A stretch of DNA of 64,000 nucleotides, taken from contig CANQEV010000001.1 in NCBI GenBank assembly GCA_947595925.1, positions 62,001-126,000 on the forward strand, given 5' to 3'. Below the pieces are notes generated by a model that made no database searches, had not been told where the DNA came from, and was given only the letters and a program-made list of their open reading frames with translations. Numbering within the stretch: the stretch's first letter is position 1; every line of letters begins with the position of its first letter. Made by a program: the position numbers and the translations under genes. The DNA comes from an uncultured Acetatifactor sp. (GTDB taxonomy: Bacteria; Bacillota; Clostridia; Lachnospirales; Lachnospiraceae). Of the stretch, positions 1-9,206 are shown in pieces.

Positions 1-1
1 C

Positions 2-292
2 GAGTTTATGCACAAGGAGCAGAAGGTGGTGTCCGCTATCAACCGTCTGACAAAGCCGGACACCATCGATATCGAGTCGGATCTGGCCCTGATCGCGGTG
101 GTGGGACGGGGCATGAAGTCCACCCGGGGAACCGCCGGACGAATCTTTTCCGCGCTGGCCCACGCCAACGTGAACGTGAAGATGATCGACCAGGGATCTT
201 CGGAGCTTAACATTATCATCGGCGTGGAAAACGCAGATTTTGAGACGGCTATCAAGGCAATCTACGATATTTTTGTTCTCACGGCTTTATAA
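2..292 (+). CDS. Aspartate kinase, C-terminal ACT-domain portion (5' end outside window)
   Basis: Frame open from the window edge; ...IAVVGRGMKSTRGTAGRIFSALAHANVNVKMIDQGSSELNIIIGV is the typical aspartokinase ACT tail. Confidence 0.85.
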   Translation, partial: EFMHKEQKVVSAINRLTKPDTIDIESDLALIAVVGRGMKSTRGTAGRIFSALAHANVNVKMIDQGSSELNIIIGVENADFETAIKAIYDIFVLTAL

Positions 293-325
293 TGGCAGAA
301 CAGCGAGAGATAAGGGGGTACGGAT

Positions 326-1831
326 ATGCTGTTTAACTCATATGTGTTTATATTCGTGTTTCTGCCCGCTGCCCTGATAGGATATTTTTTGCTGAACCAT
401 TTCAAATGTTACCGTGGAGGCAAGTTTTTTCTTGTCGCGATGTCCTTGTGGTTCTATGCTTATTTTCATGTTTCTTACCTCTGGATCCTGTTGTGCAGCA
501 TCTGCGTCAATTATATTTGTCATCTGTTGATGCTGCAAAGACGCCATGTAAGACTGACTGCCACTCTAGGGATCTGCCTGAATATCGGGATCTTGTTTTA
601 CTTTAAATATTTCAATTTTGTAATGGAAAACCTGGATCGTATCTTTCGAGCCGGGTTTACTTTTGCGGAAGTGCTGCTTCCCTTGGGAATCAGTTTTTTT
701 ACCTTCCAGCAGATCGCATTTCTGGTGGATACGGCTAAGGGAACGGTTGAGAGGCAGAGCTTTTTGGATTATGCTTTGTTTGTGACTTTTTTCCCGCAGC
801 TGATCGCCGGACCGATAGTCAGTCACGAGGAAATGCTGCCCCAGTTTAAGGATCCTGCGAGGAAACGGCTCTCAGCGGAAAACGTTTATTGGGGACTGCG
901 TATTTTTATACTTGGACTGGCGAAAAAAGTATTGCTGGCGGATATCTTTGGACAGGCGGTCAACTGGGGATTTCAAAATTATACCGTCCTGGACGGGCTC
1001 AATACGTTTCTGACGGCGCTGTTTTACACGTTGCAGCTTTATTTTGACTTCAGCGGTTATTGCGACATGGCCAGAGGGATCGGATATCTGTTCCAGATCC
1101 AGCTTCCCGTCAATTTCCTGTCTCCTTATAAATCTGCAAATATTCTGGAATTCTGGGAGAGGTGGCATATTACCCTGACGCGTTTTTTCACCAGGTATGT
1201 ATATATTCCCCTGGGTGGGAGCAGAAAGGGGAGTCTGCGAACCTATCTCAACGTCTTCCTTGTGTTCTGTATCAGCGGAATCTGGCACGGAGCGGGCTGG
1301 ACCTTCCTGGTGTGGGGGATGCTCCACGGCGGCCTGTCCGTGCTGACCCGTATGTGGCACCGTGGAAAACAGAAATTGCTTTCGGCAGGCTCTCTCCAAA
1401 TATTTTTTGAAAAAAGAGTGGTAAAGAAACTTTTGAGAGGGATCAGCGTTATCCTTACTTTCCTCTTTTTTATCGCAAGCCTGGTTGTATTTCGGGCGGA
1501 CTCACTGACGCAGGCCGGATATATGTTGAAAAACATGTTCTCCCTGAGCGGCAGATCTGTCTATTTGGAATTTACTGGCTTTTTCCAGGTGCCTGAACTA
1601 TGGTATGCCGTGAAACTGCTGAACCTGGATCTGTTTCCTGGTGGAGCGTATTATTGCATGGCGGTGTTTTTGATCGTGTCACTGGTTCTGATCTTTTGCT
1701 GCAGAAACCTCTATGAGAGTGAAAAAAAGAGCCGTCCCGGAATTTTTGGAACCTGCTGTTTGTCGGTGCTGGCGGTATGGTGCGTGGTATCCTTGTCGGG
1801 AGTCAGCACGTTTCTGTATTTTAATTTCTGA
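326..1831 (+). CDS. MBOAT family O-acyltransferase (AlgI/DltB-like)
   Basis: 501 aa multi-TM protein; LPLGISFFTFQQIAFLVD, SGYCDMARGIGYL, NILEFWERWHITLTRFFTRYVYIPLGGSRKG and SGIWHGAGWTFLVWGMLHG motifs with the MBOAT His. Confidence 0.93.
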   Translation: MLFNSYVFIFVFLPAALIGYFLLNHFKCYRGGKFFLVAMSLWFYAYFHVSYLWILLCSICVNYICHLLMLQRRHVRLTATLGICLNIGILFYFKYFNFVMENLDRIFRAGFTFAEVLLPLGISFFTFQQIAFLVDTAKGTVERQSFLDYALFVTFFPQLIAGPIVSHEEMLPQFKDPARKRLSAENVYWGLRIFILGLAKKVLLADIFGQAVNWGFQNYTVLDGLNTFLTALFYTLQLYFDFSGYCDMARGIGYLFQIQLPVNFLSPYKSANILEFWERWHITLTRFFTRYVYIPLGGSRKGSLRTYLNVFLVFCISGIWHGAGWTFLVWGMLHGGLSVLTRMWHRGKQKLLSAGSLQIFFEKRVVKKLLRGISVILTFLFFIASLVVFRADSLTQAGYMLKNMFSLSGRSVYLEFTGFFQVPELWYAVKLLNLDLFPGGAYYCMAVFLIVSLVLIFCCRNLYESEKKSRPGIFGTCCLSVLAVWCVVSLSGVSTFLYFNF

Positions 1832-1866
1832 CGGGTAATTTCGGGCGTGAGGAGTGTGATCGCGTA

Positions 1867-2916
1867 ATGAATAAAAGATATGGAAGGCATATCGCTATTC
1901 TGTTGTTCCTGGTTCTTGGGATGCTGGTCGGAGCGGCATCTCTCGTTGCCGTGGTGGATCCGTTTTTCCTTTATCATAAACCGCTGCAAGGCTTATATTA
2001 TACCATTGACAATCAGCTCAGCCAGAATCCCGGGATTGCCAGGAACTTCGATTACGACAGCGTCATCCTGGGATCATCTATGACCGTGAACTTTGATACG
2101 GCCCTTTTTGCGGAGAAAATGGGCCTGAATACAGTGAAACTTTCTTATAATGCAGCATTTCCAAAGGATAACGACAATATCCTGAAATTGGTGAAGCAGG
2201 AAGGCGGCGAGATCAAAGAGATCTTTCTGGGGATCGATATCTACAACTACGGAATGTCCCCGGGTCTTACGGCGTATCCAATACCGGAATATTTGTACGA
2301 CGATTCCTTGATCAATGATGTGAAGTATCTGCTGAATAAGGACGTTATCTTACAATATATTTTGATGCCGCAGTTCAAGAGGGAAAGCACTCCCTTAAAT
2401 GAAATTTATTGGTTTTGGGAGAATGTACCCTGTGGGAAAGAAATCGTACTGGCATCTTATCAGCGACCTGAAAAAATAGAAGAAATGCTGCCGAGGGATT
2501 TTTACAGGGAAAATATAGAGGAGAATATGCGCTCCTACATCCTCCCCTATGTGGAATCTATGCCTGAGACGCAATTTACGGTTTTTTTCCCGCCCTATAG
2601 CATCCTGTATTGGTACGACATGTACGGGGACGGCACCCTTTCTGCGGAATTGGCCGGGGAGAAGCAGATCATAGAACAGCTTCTGTCTTATCCAAACGTG
2701 AGAATTTTCTATTTTCAAAATGATTTGGAATTTATCACGGATCTGAATAATTACAGCGATTATACCCACTACCGCCATGAGATGAACGATCAAATGACAG
2801 AATGGTTTTCAAAAGAGGACTGCCCGTATCGACTGACAGAGGAAAACTATGAACAGGTCCTGGATGAAATGGAGGAATGGCTGCTTCAGTGTGATTTTGA
2901 TCTGTTTTTGGATTAA
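1867..2916 (+). CDS. SGNH/AlgJ-like membrane-anchored protein paired with the MBOAT
   Basis: N-terminal TM segment, VILGSSMT serine block, late DYTHYRHEMN (DxxH), directly downstream of the MBOAT gene. Confidence 0.7.
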   Translation: MNKRYGRHIAILLFLVLGMLVGAASLVAVVDPFFLYHKPLQGLYYTIDNQLSQNPGIARNFDYDSVILGSSMTVNFDTALFAEKMGLNTVKLSYNAAFPKDNDNILKLVKQEGGEIKEIFLGIDIYNYGMSPGLTAYPIPEYLYDDSLINDVKYLLNKDVILQYILMPQFKRESTPLNEIYWFWENVPCGKEIVLASYQRPEKIEEMLPRDFYRENIEENMRSYILPYVESMPETQFTVFFPPYSILYWYDMYGDGTLSAELAGEKQIIEQLLSYPNVRIFYFQNDLEFITDLNNYSDYTHYRHEMNDQMTEWFSKEDCPYRLTEENYEQVLDEMEEWLLQCDFDLFLD

Positions 2917-3012
2917 AACGCATTGATCTATTCTGATAGTTCCAAAAATATGTAAAATTAAGTCGGGAAAATGGGAAAAATTAGAAAATTTATCTTTTTG
3001 TGAAAAAATGTG

Positions 3013-3041
3013 TTGACAAATCGTGAAACATGCGATACAAT
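3013..3041 (+). promoter_or_regulatory. Sigma-A promoter TTGACA-N17-TACAAT
   Basis: TTGACA 3013-3018, 17 nt spacer, TACAAT 3036-3041. Confidence 0.75.
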
Positions 3042-3047
3042 AAACTC

Positions 3048-3275
3048 AACAAAAGAAAAAACAAGAGATACAAAAGCAAAGATAGTAAGATACGGAAGAT
3101 CTGAAGAGTACGAAAGATTTATTACATAACAGCGGATGAACAACAGTAGAGATACAAGGGAGAAAGGTAGGTAAAGTACGAAAGACAAAATTACTACCGG
3201 GAGGTAAGGTCCAATGGAGAGTATAGTTTGAAGGGAGCGTGTTGACGGTAAATGTCGATACGCTCCCTTTCATTT
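3048..3275 (+). ncRNA. Candidate non-coding transcript or long leader (purine-rich, ends in an intrinsic terminator)
   Basis: Starts about 7 nt after the -10 box, no substantial plus-strand ORF, ends at GGGAGCGT...ACGCTCCC followed by TTTCATTTT. Confidence 0.45.
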
Positions 3276-3278
3276 TGG
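3232..3278 (+). terminator. Intrinsic terminator
   Basis: AAGGGAGCGTgttgacggtaaatgtcgatACGCTCCCTTTCATTTT. Confidence 0.7.
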
Positions 3279-3549
3279 GCTGATTTTGGACAAACGCTCA
3301 TTTGGGCGGGCGCTGGCCCGGATATATGCTCCGGTTTGAAACAAGTTTCCGGCCGGCAGACGAGAGGGCGGCAGAAAAAAGGTTTTAAAAGGATAAATTT
3401 TATGTATCCAAGAGAAGGAAAGTATGATATGATTTGTTAGGAATATGTTATTATGTGCACTTCGGGATCGAAGGGGCTTAACATAATGACGGTGATGACG
3501 GAAGAGAATGTAAGCGGGGAATGCCCCTGTATATAGATGAGGACGAGAG

Positions 3550-4887
3550 ATGGCGGACGAAAAGGCAAAGCAGGAAGAACTGGAGGCAAAGAGAGAGGCC
3601 AGGAGAAGAAGACGGATCCACAGCCAGGTTCTGGCGTATCTGGCAGTGATCGTAGTTATCATTTTGGTGGCTGGAGGGGTTGTCTTTGGAGTGAATTACC
3701 TTTCAAAGATGGCTGCAGAGAGAGAAGACAACTATCAGCAACAACAGCAGAGCGCCGTAAATGACCTGCTGCAGACGGAGGAAACCCTGGAGACTCCTGT
3801 GGAAACATCGGAAGAAGAGCCGGTGGTGGAGCTGACCTATGAGCAGAAACTGGATCAGATTGTCAATGCGGCTATTGAGGTGATGCCGCTGGAGGACAAA
3901 GTTGCGGGGCTGTTTCTCGTGACCCCGGAGTCCATTACCGGAGTGACTACCGTGACCCAGGCGGGAGATGCCACCAGGGAAATCCTCACAAAATATGCTG
4001 TGGGCGGTTTGATCTATTCCTCGCCTAACATGCTGAATGCCGACGGGTTTCGCCAGATGCTGGATTCCACGGAACTCTACAGTAAGTACCCCGTGTTCCT
4101 CGCCGTTGAGGAGGAGTGTGGAAAGAGCATGCAGGCGGCAGGTGGAATGTTGGGCGTGGAGACCGAGGATGCAAAAGCGATTGCTGAGTCAGGGGATCCG
4201 TCCAGAGCGTATCAGGCGGGTGTGACGATCGGAACCTATCTGAAGGACCTTGGGGTGAATCTGGATCTGGCGCCGGCAGCGGATCTGGCTGTGGTTGAGG
4301 GCAGCGTCATGGAGAATCGCAGCTTTGGAGACAATGTGGAGACGGTTTCGGAGTTTGCCGGCAACATGTTGAAGGGACTGGAGGAGCAAGGAATTACAAG
4401 CTGTGTCAAACATTTCCCTGGACTTGGCAGCGTGACGACAGACCCTTCAGCTGGCATTGCTGTGACCGAGAGACAGGAAGAAGAGTTCCGGGCAAACGAA
4501 TTTCAGGTGTTCCAAAGCCTGATTGACGAAGGGGTTTCCATGATCATGGTCAGCAATCTTTCCGCGCCAAGTCTCACCGGGGATAATACCCCCTGCGCTT
4601 TGTCGGAGAAGGTTGTCACAGATATCCTGCGCAAAGAGTTGAATTACAAGGGGCTGATCATTACGGACGCTTTGAATGAGAAGGCGGTTTCGGATTATTA
4701 CACTGCGGATGTGGCGGCGATTACCGCGCTGAAAGCGGGATGCGATATGATATTGATGCCGGAGGATTTTGAACTGGCATATCAGGGAGTGCTGGACGCT
4801 GTGAAACAGGGCACGATCTCCGAGGAGAGAATTAACGACGCCCTGCGGAGAGTGTACCGGATCAAATTTGCAGACCGCGTAGAATAA
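3550..4887 (+). CDS. Glycoside hydrolase family 3 N-terminal domain protein (NagZ-like), membrane anchored
   Basis: N-terminal TM anchor; LGVNLDLAPAADL, KHFPGLGSV, GLIITDALN blocks of the GH3 barrel. Confidence 0.85.
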   Translation: MADEKAKQEELEAKREARRRRRIHSQVLAYLAVIVVIILVAGGVVFGVNYLSKMAAEREDNYQQQQQSAVNDLLQTEETLETPVETSEEEPVVELTYEQKLDQIVNAAIEVMPLEDKVAGLFLVTPESITGVTTVTQAGDATREILTKYAVGGLIYSSPNMLNADGFRQMLDSTELYSKYPVFLAVEEECGKSMQAAGGMLGVETEDAKAIAESGDPSRAYQAGVTIGTYLKDLGVNLDLAPAADLAVVEGSVMENRSFGDNVETVSEFAGNMLKGLEEQGITSCVKHFPGLGSVTTDPSAGIAVTERQEEEFRANEFQVFQSLIDEGVSMIMVSNLSAPSLTGDNTPCALSEKVVTDILRKELNYKGLIITDALNEKAVSDYYTADVAAITALKAGCDMILMPEDFELAYQGVLDAVKQGTISEERINDALRRVYRIKFADRVE

Positions 4888-4895
4888 GGGTAAAA

Positions 4896-5088
4896 GACAA
4901 TCGAACCTCCAAACCCCGGCGGAAAACAAAAACCAAGAGGAATCAGGGCGCGAGACGGCGCACGGTGTCCGGGGGACACCGGCCCTGCGCGGACCGGAGC
5001 GAAGCGGAGACAATCGAACCTTCGAGCCCCGGCGGGGCTCGAATAAAACAAAGGAGACATCCTTTGGATGCCTCCTTTGTTTTATCAG

Positions 5089-5100
<12 letters not shown>
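4896..5100. repeat. Degenerate tandem repeat adjacent to and including the 3' end of tRNA-Gly
   Basis: GACAATCGAACCT(C/T)C(A/G)A(A/G)CCCCGGCGG at ~4896 and ~5009 (period 113); ATCAG(G/A)GCGCGAGACGG at 4942-4958 and 5084-5100. Confidence 0.6.
5045..5083 (-). terminator. Terminator downstream of tRNA-Gly
   Basis: AAAACAAAGGAGACATCC-TTT-GGATGCCTCCTTTGTTTT, one mismatch in the stem, U-tract on the minus strand. Confidence 0.75.
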
Positions 5101-5160
<60 letters not shown>

Positions 5161-5240
5161 ATGTCACAACTGACAAATGCTAATATACTATATCTTTTTT
5201 GAATTGTCAATATTAAATTATTAAATTTAAAATTTTTTGT

Positions 5241-5328
5241 AACAGTTCAGCCAACGCCATTCGCCGTTTCCAGGAAAAAATTTGTGCAAGCGCGATTTTT
5301 CCTAAAACTCGCGGCTGGCTGAACTGTT
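5241..5328. repeat. Palindromic element AACAGTTCAGCCA...TGGCTGAACTGTT (copy 1)
   Basis: 13 bp perfect terminal inverted repeats at 5241-5253 and 5316-5328, with inner AGGAAAAA/TTTTTCCT. Confidence 0.75.
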
Positions 5329-5355
5329 GCATATAATCAACAAGGAGGATGGCAT

Positions 5356-6951
5356 ATGAGACTGGAATTTATCGGGGCGGACCACGAGGTGACGGGAAGC
5401 TGTCACTATCTGGAGGCCGCCGGGAAGCACATGCTGGTGGATTATGGAATGGAGCAGGGTGTAAATGTGTTTGAAAACGCGGAGCTTCCGGTCCAGGAGG
5501 CGATGATCGACTATGTCTTTCTGACCCACGCTCATGTGGACCATTCCGGGCTTCTGCCCCTTCTCTACGCAAAGGGTTTCCGGGGGCAGGTCTATACGAC
5601 GGACGCCACCGCGGATCTGTGCAGCATCATGCTCCGCGATTGTGCGCACATCCAGATGATGGAGGCGGAGTGGAAAAACCGGAAGGCAAAGCGGAGTTCC
5701 AGCGTAGCGGCCGTGGAGCCCCTTTACACCATGGAGGATGCGGAAGGGGTGATCAATCGCATTGTGCCCTGCCATTACGATCAGGAGATCCAGGTCTGCG
5801 AGGGCGTGAAGATCCGCTTTACCGACGTGGGGCATCTTCTGGGTTCCGCCAGCATTGAAGTCTGGCTCACGGAGGATGGAAGGACAAAGAAGATTGTGTT
5901 CTCCGGGGATATCGGCAATAAGAACCAGCCCCTCTTAAGGGATCCCTCCTACACAAAAGAGGCGGATTACGTGGTCATGGAGTCCACTTACGGCGACCGG
6001 CTGCACTCCCAGGAGCGCCCGGATTATGTGAGAGAGCTGGCGCAGATCCTTCAGGAGACCTTTGACCGGGGCGGGAACGTGGTGATTCCCTCCTTTGCCG
6101 TGGGCCGTACCCAGGAGATGCTGTACTTCCTGCGCAAGATAAAGGTGGATAAATTAGTACAGGGCCACGACGGGTTCCAGGTCTTTGTGGATTCCCCCCT
6201 TGCGGTGGAGGCCACGGGAATCTTTCAGGAGAACCGCTGGGAGTGTTTTGACGAAGAAGCCCTGGAACTGGTGAGGGCGAAGATCAATCCCATCTCCTTT
6301 GCGGGGCTGAAGCTCTCCATTACCAGCGAGGAGTCCAAGGCCATCAATTTCGACGAGAAGCCGAAGGTCATTCTCTCGGCCTCCGGCATGTGCGACGCAG
6401 GCCGGATACGCCACCACTTAAAGCACAATCTCTGGAGGCCCGAGTGCACGATCCTTTTCGTCGGGTACCAGTCTGTCGGCACGCTGGGACGGAGCCTGAT
6501 AGAGGGCGCCCAGGAGGTAAAGCTCTTTGGGGAACCCATTCAGGTGAAGGCGAAGATCCGCCAGCTCTCCGGGATCAGCGGACACGCGGACAAAAACGGC
6601 CTGATCGAGTGGATCAGCGCCTTTGAGGAAAAGCCGAAGAAAGTGTTCATAGTGCACGGCGAGGACCGGGTGTGCATGACCTTTGCGGAATGCCTGAAGA
6701 TGGAGTACGGTCAGAGGGCCTATGCCCCTTACAGCGGCACTGTGTTTAACCTGCTCAGCAATGAGTTTGAGTATGAGGGCCAGCCCATTCCCGTCAAGAA
6801 GAAGGCGAAACCTGCCAGCGGCGTATTTGCAAGGCTCCTGGCTGCAGGACAGCGCCTGATGGCCCTGATCGGCCGCAGCGACGGGCTGGCAAACAAGGAT
6901 ATGGCGAAGTTTGCGGATCAGATCAACTCCCTCTGCGACAAGTGGGAGTAA
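5356..6951 (+). CDS. MBL-fold/beta-CASP metallo-hydrolase (RNA-processing exonuclease-like)
   Basis: THAHVDHSGLLP, FSGDIGN, SFAVGRTQEMLYFL, ILSASGMCDAGRIRHHLKHNLW, SGISGHAD motifs. Confidence 0.93.
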   Translation: MRLEFIGADHEVTGSCHYLEAAGKHMLVDYGMEQGVNVFENAELPVQEAMIDYVFLTHAHVDHSGLLPLLYAKGFRGQVYTTDATADLCSIMLRDCAHIQMMEAEWKNRKAKRSSSVAAVEPLYTMEDAEGVINRIVPCHYDQEIQVCEGVKIRFTDVGHLLGSASIEVWLTEDGRTKKIVFSGDIGNKNQPLLRDPSYTKEADYVVMESTYGDRLHSQERPDYVRELAQILQETFDRGGNVVIPSFAVGRTQEMLYFLRKIKVDKLVQGHDGFQVFVDSPLAVEATGIFQENRWECFDEEALELVRAKINPISFAGLKLSITSEESKAINFDEKPKVILSASGMCDAGRIRHHLKHNLWRPECTILFVGYQSVGTLGRSLIEGAQEVKLFGEPIQVKAKIRQLSGISGHADKNGLIEWISAFEEKPKKVFIVHGEDRVCMTFAECLKMEYGQRAYAPYSGTVFNLLSNEFEYEGQPIPVKKKAKPASGVFARLLAAGQRLMALIGRSDGLANKDMAKFADQINSLCDKWE

Positions 6952-6976
6952 AGCGTGAAAGAAGGAAAGCAGAAGC

Positions 6977-7468
6977 ATGAATTTTATTGTGGCGGCGGAC
7001 AACAACTGGGCTATCGGCAGTCATAACAGGCTGCTTGTGAAGATCCCGAACGATATGAAGCGTTTCCGGGAGGAGACGGTGGGAAAAGTGGTGGTGTTGG
7101 GGCGGAAGACTCTGGAGACCTTTCCCCAGGGCCAGCCCCTGCAGGACCGGACGAATATCGTCCTCTCCGCGAATCCCCGATGCAGCGTGAAGGGCGCAAA
7201 GGTGGTTCACTCCCTGGAGGAGCTTCTGGAGGAGTTAAAGCAGTATAGGGATGAAGACATCTACATCATAGGAGGCGAAAGCCTCTACCGCCAGATGCTT
7301 CCCTATTGCAATGTGGCTCATGTCACGAAGATCGACCGGGAGTACGAGGCGGACGCCTATTTTCCGAATCTGGACGAGGACCCGGAGTGGGAGATCACGG
7401 CCTGCAGCGAGGAACAGACTTATTTTGACATCGCCTATGAGTTTTTAAAATATGAGAGAAAGTCCTGA
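6977..7468 (+). CDS. folA: Dihydrofolate reductase
   Basis: FIVAADNNWAIGSHNRLLVKIPNDMKRFREET, VVLGRKTLETFP, YIIGGESLYRQMLPYC, DAYFPNLD. Confidence 0.93.
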   Translation: MNFIVAADNNWAIGSHNRLLVKIPNDMKRFREETVGKVVVLGRKTLETFPQGQPLQDRTNIVLSANPRCSVKGAKVVHSLEELLEELKQYRDEDIYIIGGESLYRQMLPYCNVAHVTKIDREYEADAYFPNLDEDPEWEITACSEEQTYFDIAYEFLKYERKS

Positions 7469-7548
7469 AATGGTTTTTTATGCGGTTCTGGATACGGGCG
7501 CATAAAAAACATGCCAGGAAAACTGGGTGGAGATACGAAATCATGAGA

Positions 7549-7587
7549 AACGCCGGCTGAAGTGAAAGCATCAGTCGGCGTTTTTTT
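7549..7587 (+). terminator. Intrinsic terminator
   Basis: AACGCCGGCTGAagtgaaagcaTCAGTCGGCGTTTTTTT. Confidence 0.85.
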
Positions 7588-7677
7588 GACCTTCGCTTAT
7601 AGTTCTTTGGGGCGGGGAACGGCGGCAGATCAGACTGTGGATAGTCTTTTTTGGATATTCTGATAATAGATGTCAAA

Positions 7678-7745
7678 AATCGGTTCAAAATCGGTTCATA
7701 ATTGACTCGATACGGGTTGACACGATTGAACTGATTCGATATAAT
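7678..7745 (+). promoter_or_regulatory. Consensus sigma-A promoter with AATCRGTTCA repeats
   Basis: TTGACA 7717-7722, N17, TATAAT 7740-7745; AATCGGTTCA at 7678-7687 and 7689-7698, inverted AATCAGTTCA at 7727-7736. Confidence 0.75.
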
Positions 7746-7781
7746 GAGTATATCAATGAAAGAGGAAGGAGCGGTGTCTGG

Positions 7782-9131
7782 ATGCTTTTTCGGGAGAGCG
7801 AGACTGTTGAACTGAAGGAAATCGTTGTAGACGAGATCAAAAAGGAAATCGTAGCGTTTGCGAACTGTGACGGCGGTAAACTGTATATAGGCGTGCGGGA
7901 CGACGGTACAGTGGCCGGGGTTGACGACGCCGACGGCGTATCTCTGCGGATCAGCAATATGGTCAGGGATGCGATCCGGCCGGATATAACGATGTTTCTG
8001 CATTACAGGACCATCGAGGAAGAGGGGAAGGAAATCGTCGAAGTGGAGATCCAGCGCGGAACGGACCGTCCGTATTATCTTGCAAAACAGGGGATGCGCC
8101 CGGAGGGCGTATATGTCCGGCAGGGGTATTCCACCGTCCCTGCCACGGACACGGCGATCCGCCGTATGATCAAGGAGACGGACGGAGACCGCTTTGAGGC
8201 CATGCGCTGCTTAAATCAGGATTTGACGTTCGAAGCTGTGGAAAAGGAATTTGCGATTCGAAAGATAGAATTTGGCCCTCAGCAGATGCGGACCCTGAAA
8301 CTGATCGACCGGGATAACCTTTACACGAATCTGGGGCAGCTTCTTTCCGACCAGTGCGTCCATACGATCAAGGCTGCCGTCTTTCAGGGGACGGATCAGA
8401 CGGTTTTCAAGGACCGTCGGGAGTTTACCGGATCGCTGATGCGGCAGATGAATGAAGCGTATGACTTTATCGATTTTCACAATCAAACCCGCGCGACTAT
8501 AGAAAAGCTGCTGCGGATAGACGTCCGGGACTACCCGGAGATCGCAGTCAGGGAGGCGCTTTTGAACCTGTTGGTCCACCGGGATTATTCTTTCAGCTCC
8601 AGCGCGCTTGTCAGTATCTATTCGGACCGGATCGAATTTGTGTCCATCGGTGGATTGGTGCCGGGGATCGACCGGGAAGATATTCTGGTAGGGATTTCCG
8701 TGTGCAGAAATCAGGAGCTTGCGAATGTATTTTACAGGCTGCACTTAATAGAAGCTTACGGCACCGGGATCAGCAAGATCATGAAGGCCTATGAAGGATC
8801 AGTGAAAAAGCCTGTGATCGAAACTACGAAAAACGCCTTTAAGATCATACTGCCGAACAGCAACGCAGAACAGGAGAGGAAACAGGAGCCGTATTTCCTG
8901 GCGGAACAGCCGGTAAATTATAAGGCAGGGCCCGGAAAGCCTTTTGGCAGGGAGGAAGAAAAGGTACTGGAGTATGTCCACGCTCACGGGGCTGTCACAA
9001 GAAGCGATGTGGTCGGACTGCTGGATGTGAGTATCTCCACCGCCGCCAGGGTGCTCAAAAGATTGGTGCAGAGCGGCCTGTTAGAGCAAAACGGAAGGGC
9101 AAGGAACACCTATTATACGATCAGATTTTAA
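7782..9131 (+). CDS. AlbA_2 (Schlafen-like) domain protein with C-terminal winged helix; putative transcriptional regulator
   Basis: ESETVELKEIVVDEIKKEIVAFANCDGGKLYIGVRDDGTVAGV; RDYPEIAVREALLNLLVHRDYS; C-terminal wHTH SDVVGLLDVSISTAARVLKRLVQSGLL. Confidence 0.88.
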   Translation: MLFRESETVELKEIVVDEIKKEIVAFANCDGGKLYIGVRDDGTVAGVDDADGVSLRISNMVRDAIRPDITMFLHYRTIEEEGKEIVEVEIQRGTDRPYYLAKQGMRPEGVYVRQGYSTVPATDTAIRRMIKETDGDRFEAMRCLNQDLTFEAVEKEFAIRKIEFGPQQMRTLKLIDRDNLYTNLGQLLSDQCVHTIKAAVFQGTDQTVFKDRREFTGSLMRQMNEAYDFIDFHNQTRATIEKLLRIDVRDYPEIAVREALLNLLVHRDYSFSSSALVSIYSDRIEFVSIGGLVPGIDREDILVGISVCRNQELANVFYRLHLIEAYGTGISKIMKAYEGSVKKPVIETTKNAFKIILPNSNAEQERKQEPYFLAEQPVNYKAGPGKPFGREEEKVLEYVHAHGAVTRSDVVGLLDVSISTAARVLKRLVQSGLLEQNGRARNTYYTIRF

Positions 9132-9206
9132 AAATCCCCCTGCGTAAGGGCTTGCTCGTTACGCTGCGTAATGAAGTACTGTGAGGAGTGAAAGGAGGCG
9201 AAAGCT

